Of a DNA stretch of 64,000 nt, positions 25,601 through 36,610 are shown piece by piece. The DNA is from Polytrichum commune. Lineage: Eukaryota > Streptophyta > Polytrichopsida > Polytrichales > Polytrichaceae. The first letter of the stretch is position 1. Each line of letters starts with the position of its first letter. The stretch spans positions 51,475,554 through 51,539,553 of the forward strand of contig OX485803.1 in the NCBI GenBank assembly GCA_950295325.1, written 5' to 3'. The notes beneath the pieces were generated by a model. It made no database searches and had not been told where the DNA came from. It was given only the letters and a program-made list of their open reading frames with translations. A program made the translations under genes and the position numbers.

Positions 25601-26299
25601 TGCAGCCAACCCTTAAGGCAATGAGTGTTTAGAAAGGGGATGAAGGACACAATATGAATACACATTAGTGTTGGATTTGTATTGTATTTTCTTTTTCAAA
25701 TCATTTGGGAAAAATGAGGATCTACATTTTTTAAAACTGGTAGGGCATTGGTTTTTTATTTTTTATTTTTTAATATACAATTTAGGTATGTGAAGCATCT
25801 AAGAACCTTCACATCTAGGTAAAATCATCATAGTACCGATATGGTTTAGAATGGCACTAAAAGCCAAATAGGATCAAATGGCTTAGAATGGTAGCTCGAT
25901 TAAACAAAGACTCTCTCCTTATGTCACTCATCAAATATGAACATTTGATCGGTATCACAATTCTGACATCAACCAGATCGGGAGAAAGAAACCATCGAAG
26001 TTTAGCTACCTGCAAAGAAATCGCAAATGAACCTTCAAGGCAGGGGGGTAACATGCATTCCACTACAAAATGTGATGAGATAAAGAATAGGTTATTATTA
26101 TTATTATTATATTTAAAGTAAATATAATTTTAATATGTTTGTATTATATTTTATAATTAAATAATAATTTTAAAATTCAAAGTACAAATATAAAAATACT
26201 ATAAACATATAGGTTACCAAGAACTCATTTGAAAATTGGAGCCGGAGGTTAGTAATAAATTTAAATACACGGCCAACATTGGTCACTTCTACGTGGCCA

Positions 26300-26560
26300 A
26301 CATGTGGGCATTTAGGGTTAAACCCAAGGCCTAAACTTGGATCCTGTGGGAACTCTGAGGTTAAGTTGCCTAATGCCATAATATAGTTGGGATGGGTGAC
26401 CTTCCTAGCACTAGATTTTTGGGGAACCCTACTGCACATGGTCCACCCAATCATAGTGGGTATATTTAGGTAACCTGGACATTATCAACCAACCACATGG
26501 AAATCTAGGGGCTTGTCCTAAGGGGAGATAGGTGCATGCCATTTTTATTTGTTGATTCAA
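26300..26560 (+). mobile_element. 5S rRNA-derived retroelement copy (5S-headed SINE or Cassandra-type)
   Basis: Bases about 26310-26431 resemble plant 5S rRNA. GGATCCTGTGGGAACTCTGA, GGTTAAGTTGCC and GGGATGGGTGACCTTCCTAG match the segments around the internal promoter and C-box in the correct order, though the copy is diverged. A body follows with GGGGCTTGTCCTAAGGGGAG (about 26509-26528). The same 5S head plus a similar body motif occurs at 57440-57669 on the other strand, so it is a repeat family rather than a stray 5S gene. SINE3-like elements and Cassandra TRIM LTRs both carry 5S sequence; I cannot decide between them. Confidence 0.7.
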
Positions 26561-26772
26561 GTCCTTCACCTTGGAAAGGAGGCATTTTTTCAGCTTTTAT
26601 TTTTAATCCTTGTAATGTATGTTTGGTGATTACATATAACCTTAGGCCAACCCGAAGATGAAGCGACACTATAATTTATGTTGGTGACAACATTGGAGTC
26701 CTCTTTCTTTCGTACATGTTGTTGTGTTGTTTCCAACATGATTCAAATATCATCGAGTGCCACCATGACAAG

Positions 26773-27140
26773 TGGCATGGTCTCGGGGGGGGGGGGGGGC
26801 AGTGTGTTAAAAAGTTAAGGATATAGGTGCGAACAACCACTATTTTATAGGGGGGTATTACTTTCAATTCTCTTTTTTTTTTCACATGCTATCATTATGT
26901 AAATTTCTACTTTGGGTTAATAGAAAAATGGCTTGCATTACTTATAATTCCAAAGTACCTATTATTCCATACCCTATAGTACTTTAAAGATGTCCAATGC
27001 CATTTTTGATACCCTATATTACTCTTAAGTTGATTTATAATTTTTAGCTCCCATGTTTTTAAAATACCCTATCATTTGTTCGCACGTATATTGCTACTCC
27101 AACCAATGACTACCCCCCCCCCCCCCCCCCGAGGGCATGG
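26773..27140. repeat. Inverted repeat with poly-G/poly-C near both ends
   Basis: The left side GGCATGGTCTC then G15 (26785-26799), followed by GTGCGAACAA and a TAGGGGGGTATT block, is mirrored on the right: AATACCCTATCATTTGTTCGCAC ... C18 (27113-27130) ... GAGGGCATGG. It could be a TIR element of about 370 bp. A similar GTGCGA...TTTTATGGGGGGGCATT block occurs near 39390-39420. Confidence 0.5.
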
Positions 27141-28934
27141 TGCATGCACACCACTGACCTCAATGACACCGTGTTCCTTTAGGTGAAATCGCAATTTCTA
27201 GTACCCAACAACAATGTGCTTTACATTTATGACTACAAAGGGTTTGTTTTTACCCTCGTCCTTTTATCTGGGTTGGATGAATTACACAGATGTCCCATAG
27301 ATTTACAAGATAAAGGCAGAACCATTCGATAGTTTCGTAACCACTAGTGTTCTTGGTCCTCAAGAACACCAAAATTTTTGTCCAAGTTTTCAAAGCATTA
27401 CACATTCTCATGGACATGGACGAGGATACAATACTCCAAAGTTGGGCTTCATTATGGGGTATTCGCATTTGAGCCGTGTGTTTGTGGGTTCCCCCACTCC
27501 CCTCCCAATGAAACTTCCAAAAGGTTAAGACGTGGAGGGCTTGGAGAAGCCGGGGTGTGTGGTTACGCCATGAAAGGCCCCACCCATGTTGTTATACAAG
27601 GACCGGTTTTCATGTCGACCATCCCTTGTACACAAGTGGTCGGCCCGTGCTTATCCCTTTGGAGACATTCAAAACGAATTCCGTTCAAAAGGCTTGGCAC
27701 AAAGTCAAGTCTCCAAGTTCCTTGTCATTCTTGTTTGTCCAAACCTTTTGGCAAGTACACACAAATAAGTTGTCTTGCTAGGCAGTGTGGGTGGAAAGTA
27801 GAGAGACACTTAATGTGTGCTCCATATTATTCGTCTAACCCGGGTAGAAATTAGAGTGGATTTGTCCAAGAATTTCTTGGGATTTCCCCGACATCAATGC
27901 CACATGCATGTTGTGGGATTTTACTTTGATTTTTTTAGTATATAATGAATGTGGGAAAGATCAAAGTATGTTCAAATTAGAAACATACTCGTTACAAGTC
28001 TTGGAGACTTTCAACACCCTCTCTCAACATCAATGAGACATACTTTGTAGAGAAGAGTATGAAAGATCAAAATATGTTCAAGCTAGACTTGTACCCACAT
28101 CACACCTTTGAAGACGTCCCAACTTCCTTCCAAAATTCATTGTTACGTACACTTGATGATAATAATAATAATAATAATAATGGAAAGTCCCCCAAAGACC
28201 AATTTGAAATCACGTTGAACCCAAATCATACCCACATTGAACTTAGTAAAAGTTAATGTGGTTCATACAAGATATAAACGAGAGATTTTGACGTAGGTCA
28301 AAATTAACATTCAACATCAAAATTAGTGTGGTTGCCCACACTACCTATTAGGACAATGCGGTGCCCAAGGACATAACCACTACTTTTTGGCTCAATTCGC
28401 CATGATGGAAATGTGAGCCTTCAAATATCTTGATCTCAAATGTGCCGGCACGAATGTTACGTGTGGAGTTGGCAAAATGCTCGCTCCCAAACTTTGGCCA
28501 TGTCAAGTGGCACATGGATGTATGGAGTTCTCTCTAGATAGAGGCATGCATAGACTTCCTTAGGCCACATTTTGGAAACTATGGGCTAAGGAGCAACATC
28601 TTGTCACCACGTGATTGGTAGCCCCGGGTAGTTGGGAAATGGGAAATCCCAAGCTAGACATATACAAGGGAGAAGCATCCAACTCCGTCAATGACCCATT
28701 TCTAGGCTAGGTCATTCTTCACACGATTGACGATATAGAGCAATGAGTCTTCTTAAGTAAGCACTTCCATACAACATCTCGAGGTCATAAGATCGAGTAT
28801 TTTTTAACATTGAGTTTAAGTCTTGGCCAATAGGGGGACTACGACATGTTGCATTGTAATCATGGCCCTGAAATCGTTGCTCTCTTAATTTCTAAGTGAC
28901 GAGGCTTATTTTGTATGTGATTGTGTATTCAAAA
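27141..28934. other. Gene-free stretch with an (AAT)n microsatellite
   Basis: An AAT/ATA trinucleotide run occupies 28156-28180. The plus-strand open frame at 27378-27854 (158 codons) shows no domain and is probably chance; no other gene is seen. Confidence 0.35.
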
Positions 28935-29304
28935 CTACACTAATATTTAATGTCATTATGGTAACTTTTAAAATGACACTTCTTATGAATAAGTCAACAA
29001 ATATCAATGTGGATGATGGATGAGTTCATCCATTGGCCAAACCCTACTTTCTCTTGTCAGCAACTTGGGATGAGATATTTTCATGGATGATTGAAATTTG
29101 GGTGAAAAATCACTTGGTAAGTGACAATAATTGCAACACTGTAAATCTATAATCCCCCCCCCCCCAATTTTTTTTAAACAAGGAATGACAAATAATGTGG
29201 GTTAAGCATTTAGTGTTGGTGACACTATACTGTGGTTTACAGTTACCACTGAGCAAGACAATTAGAATTGGTGATACTAAATATCATATTTAGCATAGTT
29301 ACCA
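28935..29304. mobile_element. MITE family A, copy 1 of 3
   Basis: It shares an ordered set of blocks with 40565-40917 and 48080-48428: ATGACACTTCTTATGA, ATGGATGAGTTCATCCATTGG, AATCACTTGGTAAGTGACA, GGAATGACAAATAATG, TTGGTGACACTA. The ends are rich in inverted ACACTAAATAT-type sequence. This copy has an internal C12 tract (29154-29165) absent from the others. Confidence 0.75.
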
Positions 29305-29623
29305 CACACCAAACGGTTTCAAATTGAGGGGGGGGGGGGGAGGGGATATTTGAACTTGGACTCTAAGATCTCACACACCATAGTAACTACACCAACATTT
29401 CCCAATATCACACAATTCTGCACAAAAGTTTTTGAAACGCTTTAGCTTCAGTTCATACGTTTACTATCATACCACCCCCACCAAGTAGAAAAACACATGA
29501 TACATACGATAGCGACATTGGTGGTACTTAAACATTCCATTCTAGTACACAAGAGGTGCCTTATTGTAGTTGTTCTTGTCACATGTGGACCTCATGAACT
29601 GTAAAAAGGCTCTTGATTATTGC

Positions 29624-30341
29624 CCCGGGTACGCAACTCCCGTATTATATGGTCCTGATTATAATCACTTATAATGCGTTTTAGTCCAATATTGAGTGAT
29701 ACAATTTGTTTTAATGTAGGAAACCCTTGTAGCCCTTCTAACAAGGAATCCAAAAATGTAATTATATATAGGGTTTGAGGCTTCTATATATTCGCTTTGA
29801 AGCTTTTGTGTTCGGTTTTGGAGCCTTTGTGTCTTTGCTTTGGAGTGTGCGGCTTTGCTTTTGGAGCCTTTGTGTCGTCGCTTTGGAGTGTGCTTGTGCT
29901 CATTTGGGAGGGTCATCCTTGGCTTAAACAAACACATGGATTGTGAGATGAAGCGTAGAGGCTCATGTAGTGGAGGTAGAGATAGGGAGAAGGAATATGT
30001 TACACCTGTAATTGCCACAACTCCTTCCAAAAGAGGGAGACCTCGAAAGGACCCTCTATCATTTGTGAATACTAATCCGACATCTACATTGAATACCCCT
30101 CTTAGACGCTCTACAAGGTTAAAAAACTAGGTGTTTCAATTGTTTATATACGTTGAAGTTTTTTTTTTAATAAATATGCAACCCAACTTTTTTTTCATCT
30201 CATTTTATTTAATTTGGTCTTCACCCAACTTTTTGATCATTTTAATTTGATATAATTTGATATAATTTTTACAAAAGCCGTCCTCTAAGCCGTTTTTAAT
30301 ACGATGCCCCTTGCGTATAATATGGGAGTTGCGTACCCGGG
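29624..30341. mobile_element. Non-autonomous DNA transposon, 718 bp, with 26-bp TIRs and 8-bp TSD
   Basis: The left end CCCGGGTACGCAACTCCC (continuing GTATTATA) is repeated in reverse complement at the right end with one mismatch across about 26 bases. Flanks are ATTATTGC (29616-29623) and ATTATTAC (30342-30349), an 8-bp target-site duplication with one difference. An 8-bp duplication fits hAT-like or Mutator-like elements. The inside has degenerate repeats around GCTTTGGAGTGTGC / GGAGCCTTTGTGTC (29770-29900) and a small open frame with an AT-hook (listed separately). Confidence 0.8.
29936..30130 (+). CDS. Small AT-hook protein frame inside a TIR element
   Basis: From ATG 29936 a 64-codon frame runs to TAG. 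It is very basic and contains SKRGRPRKDP, a canonical AT-hook (GRP core flanked by Lys/Arg), and ends RRSTRLKN. The frame stays open upstream to about 29840 without an ATG, so it may be the last exon of a longer protein captured or encoded by the element. It lies wholly between the terminal inverted repeats. An AT-hook suggests minor-groove DNA binding; whether it is expressed is unknown. Confidence 0.4.
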   Translation: MDCEMKRRGSCSGGRDREKEYVTPVIATTPSKRGRPRKDPLSFVNTNPTSTLNTPLRRSTRLKN

Positions 30342-30349
30342 ATTATTAC

Positions 30350-31012
30350 ACTAGATTGCCTAAGCCAATGACAAAGGGGTTGGTGAGAGTTATTGCAGGT
30401 TGTGGTTTATATTGTATACCATGTGATGATTGACATGTGTTCTACCAAGCATTGCCAAGTGTACATGCCAACATTGCCCCACTATGTATTAAGGACACTT
30501 AGGGGTTGTATACAAGCCACAATTATTATTATATTGCATTGAAAAAGATGGTAATGATACATGGAACTACACTAACTATTGCGATTGACGCTTGTGGTAA
30601 TATTCCCCAAAAGCATACATTATTTTTCCAAGTCTCAAAATTAGCAAGGGCTAAATTTTTATTGAGTGATACTAAGTTCATAAACACATGCTTATTTACC
30701 ATAAATTCCAAGAAAATTAGTGCATGCTCTAAGGAGATTGTAGAGCGATTAAAAAAAAATTTGAAAACACATGCTTGTCAGTGTACTGCATCAAGATGAC
30801 TAATGATTACTATTCCTATAAAGAGTATTTTTTATGAACAACGTTGGGATGAACAATGCTTCCTAGAACTTTTGGTGGCACTAATCTCATAGTGTAAAGA
30901 AGTTTAGCATCAACTTCACCAATTCCCCACACGCACTATTAGCCCTCCCTCACTAATTGGGATAATAAAAAAATTGCCCTCGTAATTCATTTGTATACTT
31001 TGGGTATATATG
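30350..31012. other. Gene-free stretch
   Basis: Opposing short frames at 30506-30799 have no recognisable content; nothing else is seen. Confidence 0.4.
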
Positions 31013-31336
31013 CACTAATAGAAAACTATGCCAAAAAAACTCGTAGTCGAAATTGGCTTACTAGCATGATCTGTAGTCACTAAACAACTATAAATTGCTT
31101 ATTTGGGTTTAGCGAGAGTAATTTAAATAAAATTTGGGTCGTGTAATAATCCATTGGAAAGGCCTTGAAAATACCTTTCCAACGGTGAATCAAACACCCC
31201 AAATGTTTAGAATTGCAATAGCAAAAATAAAAAAATAAAAAAATCTGTAGTCATTTAACGACTGCAAATCAGGCTGGTCAAAAGAACCACAACCGATTTT
31301 GGCTCTGATTTTTTTGGACATAGTTGTCTATTAATG
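31013..31336. mobile_element. CACTA-type foldback MITE, copy 1 of 3
   Basis: It begins CACTAATAGAAAACTATGCC and ends with the inverted counterpart ...CATAGTTGTCTATTAATG. It is flanked by a perfect 3-bp duplication ATG/ATG (31010-31012 and 31337-31339), the length expected for CACTA (En/Spm) transposons. Long inner arms (TGTAGTCACTAAACAAC... / ...CATTTAACGACTGCA) pair, so the 324 bp folds on itself. There is no coding capacity. Confidence 0.88.
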
Positions 31337-31587
31337 ATGGTAACTACTTAAACCTAGAGTCTTTATGCAACAAATATGGACCACCTTTGGGTCTCATGGG
31401 CACTTAGGGGTTATATATATAAGTAACCTTCTCGGTTGAACCATGCAGGTAGTTGGGAGGGGGGGGGGTCATGTTGTGATTGGTTTCGTTTCTCATTTAT
31501 GTGTTAACGTCGTTCATTTCCTCCAAGGATCATCTAGAGCTTGATGATGTCTGCAATGCATTGTGAGGGCACAACGAAGCCCTACAA

Positions 31588-31680
31588 TTTGGTGTGATTT
31601 AATGGATAGCAAGACGCCTCTAGCATAATCGCCAAGGCGCGTGGCCTAATTATAGTGGAATTCACCAAAACTTAGCAAGC
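31588..31680. repeat. Short dispersed repeat, second copy at 40468-40556
   Basis: The two copies share GGTGTGATTTAATGGATAGCA, AGGCGCGTGGC-like and TAGTGGAATTCACCAA-like blocks, about 80 percent alike by eye. The TCTAATGGATA segment resembles a tRNA A-box, but no B-box was found, so a SINE origin is only a possibility. Confidence 0.6.
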
Positions 31681-32315
31681 TCACAAACTTGGTGGACGTG
31701 TGGGGTCGTCTCGCATGACAAATACGCACCACATGTTGCTAGGCAGATCAACAACAACTGCATGTGCTTGCAATGAAGAGGCACTCCACATAAGGTAACG
31801 ACGACTATCATCAGATTGATTTGTTGCAGAACATAGCATGATGAGAAGAAACAGTACAAACAAACACTTGCGCTAAAACAGACGATCGATGTGCACATCG
31901 AGTGATTAAGCAAAATAATGGGAAGGATGGAAAACTGAGACACATTCGAGGATGGAGCATCTGCATTAGATTGTTGGCAGGCTATCATGCAACCCATGCA
32001 TTCAGCGTCCAGGTGATTGCTACAATCAAAAGCATAAGCAGAAAGCTGCTAGTAAGATTCTTGAGCAAACGCCATGAAACGAACGGCAGTGTCGAGTCTC
32101 AAGAGGAGCCCTTAGTCATGGTATATATCGCAGAGCTCAACAATTTCACAGAGAGAGAGAGAAAGAGAGAGAGAGAGAGCAGTCATTCACATGATCGGAG
32201 TGCCCATGCTTACCACATTTGGGAAGATGAATGAACAACCTTGGGCGCGATGAGATCCTTGAGTTGCTAAACCCGACACTGGTTTTGAGAGCCGATAGAA
32301 TTAAGGATGAACATC

Positions 32316-32348
<33 letters not shown>

Positions 32349-33001
32349 CAAAGATTCATATAGCAAAGATTCATATAGGAAGAGCGATTCAGCGGAGTCG
32401 ACCACTGCCTTCAAGATCTTTAAGGGCGACATCATATTGGTGCCATGTTTGGCACATCCCTTGCTACTCTCACAAATGGTAGCAAATTTGGACTCCTCGA
32501 CGTTCTGCTCTCACTGACAGCGCTAGATGAGCGACTTCGGCTCACCATCTTACATAATGAGTTCATGGTTTACATTGCAAAGGGCATTGTGTTGTTTGAT
32601 AGAGAGACATAAAAACAAAAGTATCTCAAAGTTTTCCTAAGGCCATGGTCAAGCAACTTCAAATCCAAGGACTATCCTTGCCACACCTCCTAATGATGAA
32701 TTTAGTATGATTTCTGACACATACATTTTTAGAATGTGGCCCAATTACTAAAAGATTCTCACATTTGTCACGCATATAAATTTGTGAATTATAATTGAGT
32801 GTCTTTGAACTACTTAGCTTAATAGACTATGTAGCCTCAAAGTTCAGTAGTACATGACGGGAGTTGGGCAAATACTAAGTCTCAAAATAAAGGGTGCAAT
32901 ACATGATGATGAAATTATGCACACATTAACATGTTGAATGACCATGCTTTATTCAATAGCACCAAGAATAAAAAACAAGTCAAAATCAAATCAAAATTAA
33001 A
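31681..33001. other. Gene-free stretch with two (GA)n microsatellites
   Basis: GA runs occupy 32151-32179 and 32322-32348. Overlapping frames on both strands (31662-32482) have no recognisable domain. Confidence 0.4.
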
Positions 33002-34049
33002 TCAACACCTATCATAATCATTTTTTTCCTTTGCATCATAATCTATGTACGGATTGCAAACCAACCATCGGGACCTATGAGGAACTGGTGTCAAGGTTGT
33101 TGCCATAACCTTAGCTGCACAACTTGCATACATAGGGAGCTTCACCAAACTAATAGGTGATGTGGCTTCTTCTACTATGATTCTACTAACATTGAATCTA
33201 AAAGTTAAATTATGGAACCAATAGGAGATTGAAATTATCCATAATTGCATCCAAGCCAAATAAAATTTAAATTAAACAACAAAACTTACTTACCAATGCG
33301 TGATCGTTTTGCTATCTTCCGAATAGGTGCATCCTCATCGGAGTGAGATGTAGTCTGAGGCACACTTCCACATATCAAAAGAGGATTAGCTTCGCACAAA
33401 GGTGTTATTATTGCCTTAAATATACTAGGGTCTCCCTCCAATGCCACCAAGTGTTGACTGCTTCAATTACAAGCATGGATAGAAGCCCTTGGAAACCATA
33501 ATGAAAACCACCAATTAGCAAATTGGACTATATCAAACACATGCAATCAAATACTTTTGAATGGTAAGCCATGCTTGTTGTTACTTGTGGATGCATATGC
33601 ATCAAGAACCACATCACCAAGTTTAGTCAATGCATTGATGAAGAGTTCTATGGATTTAGATTTTTTACTCCCTTGCACCTCTCCAATGGGCACCTTTGTT
33701 GAGGAGCTAAGTATTAGTTGTTGTTGAATTGAAAAAATATCTAAGTGGGTCCCACATCCACACCCAACATAGAACTCTTGTGTTAAACAAGAGGCACCGT
33801 AGACATTGCTTGCATACATGTACATTAGAATAAATGATCAATTGTCCAAATTGAAATAACAATGGAAATTAATATAATCAAACACAAAATGAAAAATGTG
33901 AAGTCCATACTGTGAAAATTTAATCAACACCCAAGTTTAAAGGCATTTCTTTGATGCCCCACCAATCCTTCACTATCACAAAATCATAGGTCATCACATA
34001 CCTCATAACATCATGCCTAACTTCTTCAATTTTTGGCAGAAAGACAAAG

Positions 34050-35413
34050 GCAAACGCTAAACCTCCTCCTACAAACTTTCAAGAGGAGGTGGATAGGGCC
34101 CAAGGCCCGCGATCTGACACCTCCGGGTAGCCCCCACAAAATAAATCTAAAATTTTCAGATCCCGACCGAAAACTATTGGCCGCTCCACCCGACTTTGGA
34201 AAATAAAATTACTCTTGCATTCTTGAAGACCGCTTGTCCATATAACCCATATTCAGTGCATTTCATCTTCAAGGTCCGAAATCCAATATATATGTTCACT
34301 TTCATTGGGTAAATAAGCAATTGATTGGCATTTCATTTTTGAAGTAAAACCGTCAATAAAGCATGTAATTAACTTGGAAGTCAAAAATATTACAAAACCC
34401 TCATTAGCACTAAGATTATAAATTTTGTGACTTACCATTGAAAGGGTCTTTGTCATTCTAGTTGGAACTAAGATTATTTTTAATTTTTAATTTGTTTATT
34501 TTATAATAGTTTAGTTAATACCTGCTACTTTCACAAAGTTTTCATACACATTCAAACTAATTAAGACTGATTAAATGTAATTAAGTATAAATGACCGTAT
34601 TAGAAGGTAATTGAACGCAAGGCCTAGGTTTCTGCAAGTATTAATACACATTCGAACTAATTAAGCCCGATTAAGTGCAAGTAAGTGCATTTAGCCTAAT
34701 GAAGCGTAATGAAGCCTAAACAAGTGTAATTAAGCACATCACTCCTCATATCTGAATTAAATCATCATTGATTCTAGTAAGTGCACTTTATAATTAATTA
34801 GGCTTAATTAATTTGATAAGCATACTTTTTTATTTGATTGGGCTTGATTAGGATTAACTAAGATTAATTAGACTTGATCGCATTCAATCACACTTTTTTA
34901 GTTTGAATGTGTATGAATACTTATGGAATTAGAAGGCATTAACTAAAATTTTATAAAATAAACTTACTAAAAATAAAACACTAGTTTTAGTTCCATTTTA
35001 GAATGACAAAGACCCTTTCAATGGTAAGTCCAAAAAAATATAACCTCACTGCTAATGAGGGTTTTGTAACATTTTTGACTTCCAAGTTAATTACATGCTT
35101 TATTGACAGTTTCATTTTGAAAATGAAATGCCAATCAATTGCTTATTTACTCAATGGAATTGAATATATATATATATTAGATGTCGGACCTTGAAGATGA
35201 AGTGCACTCAATATGGGTTATATGGACAAACGACCTTCAAGAATAAAGGGTAATCTTATTTTCCAAAATCAGGCTGAGCGGGCAACAATTTTCAGTCGAG
35301 ATCTGAAAATTTTAGATTTGTTTTGTGGGGGTTGCCCGGAGGTGCCAGATTGCAAGCCTCGGCCCCTATCCACCTCCCCTTGAAAGTTTGTAGGAGGAGG
35401 TTTAGCATCCGCT
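34050..35413. mobile_element. Giant foldback element, about 1.36 kb
   Basis: Arms 34050-34480 and 34985-35413 are near-complete inverted copies (for example GCTAAACCTCCTCCTACAAA at the left, its reverse complement at the right). Complementarity, weaker, continues inward to about 34640/34800, so almost the whole element folds on itself. No transposase is present. It sits inside the methyltransferase-like relic. A single-arm, diverged relative lies at 59950-60220. Confidence 0.85.
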
Positions 35414-35426
35414 AAAGACAAGCATG

Positions 35427-35713
35427 CACTAGTAGAAAATTATGCCCAAAAATATTATAGCCAAAATTGATTGTGGTTCTTTTGACCAGCCTGATTTGTA
35501 GTTGTTAAACAACTAAGTTTTTTTTTTTTTTTAATTTGCGACTCCAAAACTATAAATTTTGGGGCGTGTAATATACCGTTGGAAAGGTATTTCTAAAATT
35601 TCAATCACTAAACCCAAAAATCATGCAGTCCTTTGCAACTGTAGATCCGGTTGGTCAAATGAACCGTAGCCAATGTCAACTGTAGTTATTTTTGGCATAG
35701 TTTTTTATTAGTG
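35427..35713. mobile_element. CACTA-type foldback MITE, copy 2 of 3
   Basis: It begins CACTAGTAGAAAATTATGCC and ends GGCATAGTTTTTTATTAGTG. Flanks are ATG (35424-35426) and ATT (35714-35716), a 3-bp duplication with one change. It shares inner blocks with copies 1 and 3. It is only 13 bp from the foldback element, and its right end touches the interrupted reading frame. Confidence 0.85.
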
Positions 35714-36414
35714 ATTCATGCACCCTTAGGAACGTATGCATCAACAAATTCTAAAAGGGCCTTGATGTAAATGGATGAATGCAAATTCCATTTAGGGTTG
35801 ACATTGGGAGGTGAGGAGACAAATGCAATGGGGAGCCCTCCGGCAAGTTTGCAACAATAAGGTCAAATTTACAACTGCCAAAATATGCGTGCAAAGTAAA
35901 TGGAAACACTTATGAACAAATAATACTAAGAGTGTTGACAAAGAAGTATTGCCTAAGGAATGTAAGCTACATTTTTTAGGATTTCAAATATCTCCACCAT
36001 GATAGGATGTTGGGTGGCCCCATTCTCCAATATCATTGGAATGGATGTGTGTGTACCACCCATGTTCTTAAGTGGAACTTAGTAAATGCAAAACTCACCC
36101 TCCTCAGCCGAAGTCTTCATGAATGTAGGAAGTTTGCTCACTAACATGGACCTTTGGCCTACAAGGCCCGTCTTGAGGTATCTAAGCCATTGAACACAAA
36201 TACATCCCATTGACATTGTAAAGTTGTAACATATAGTGACACATAACACAACAAAGTTGAATCCAAATAATAAAGATGTGAAATGCAAGAAAAATGCATG
36301 AATAGAATACACCATGTATGTAGTGTCACCAAACAAACATTCATGAGGACTAGGAGGTTGGAGACAATGAAGTAGGAGAGCAGCTGAAGCTCAAGGGAGG
36401 AAGACGAAATTCCA

Positions 36415-36610
36415 TTCCCTTAGGAATGTAAGGAATGTGATCAAGGCCCAGGAGCGTGCAAGGGGTTGTAGAGATTGTGATTGAGGGTTAGGAACGCGCA
36501 AAGGGCCATAGAGAACATGATTGAGGCTTGGAAACGTAGAGAACGTGACTAAGGCTTAGGAATGGAGCAAGGCTATGGTGAACGAGAGCTCAGGCTTGGG
36601 AATGTAGAAG
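36415..36610. repeat. Degenerate minisatellite, unit about 50 bp
   Basis: Four imperfect units carry GAA(T/C)GTGA(T/C)..AGGC.(T/C)AGGA-type sequence followed by GCAA(A/G)GG.... They occur at about 36415-36470, 36475-36520, 36523-36560 and 36565-36605. Confidence 0.6.

Larger units (their letters stand above)
33002..35880 (-). pseudogene. Decayed gene with permuted amino-methyltransferase-like blocks, split by two nested insertions
   Basis: Minus-strand blocks in N-to-C order are as follows. (1) 35716-35880: FDLIVAN then, after a 1-base frameshift, GGLPIAFVSSPP and ALLEFVDAYVPKGA. (2) About 33923-34057: FVFLPKIEEVRHDVMRYV and VKDWWGIKE. (3) 33592-33825: GCGTHLDIFSIQQQ and SKKSKSIELFINAL, then LGDVVLDAYAST, which looks like AdoMet motif I. 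(4) About 33294-33495: a reading with one stop, then QHLVALEGDPSIFKAIITPL, ending at a GTAAGT donor. (5) 33002-33195: a C-terminal block. The order NLPGG (motif IV-like) before K..K..ELF..L..LGDVVLDAYAST (motifs X and I) is that of permuted (beta-class-like) N4/N6 amino-methyltransferases. A 1.36-kb foldback and a CACTA MITE separate blocks 1 and 2. Clearly dead; the function is inferred from motifs only. Confidence 0.45.

Noticed and set aside
26310-26431. Functional 5S rRNA gene
   Set aside because: Too diverged across the molecule, isolated rather than in an array, and attached to a repeat body shared with 57.5 kb.
27378-27854. 158-codon plus-strand open frame
   Set aside because: No domain, no compositional order, no conserved-looking blocks; likely chance.
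31588-31680. tRNA gene suggested by TCTAATGGATA
   Set aside because: No B-box, anticodon arm or acceptor stem could be formed; it is a repeat present twice.
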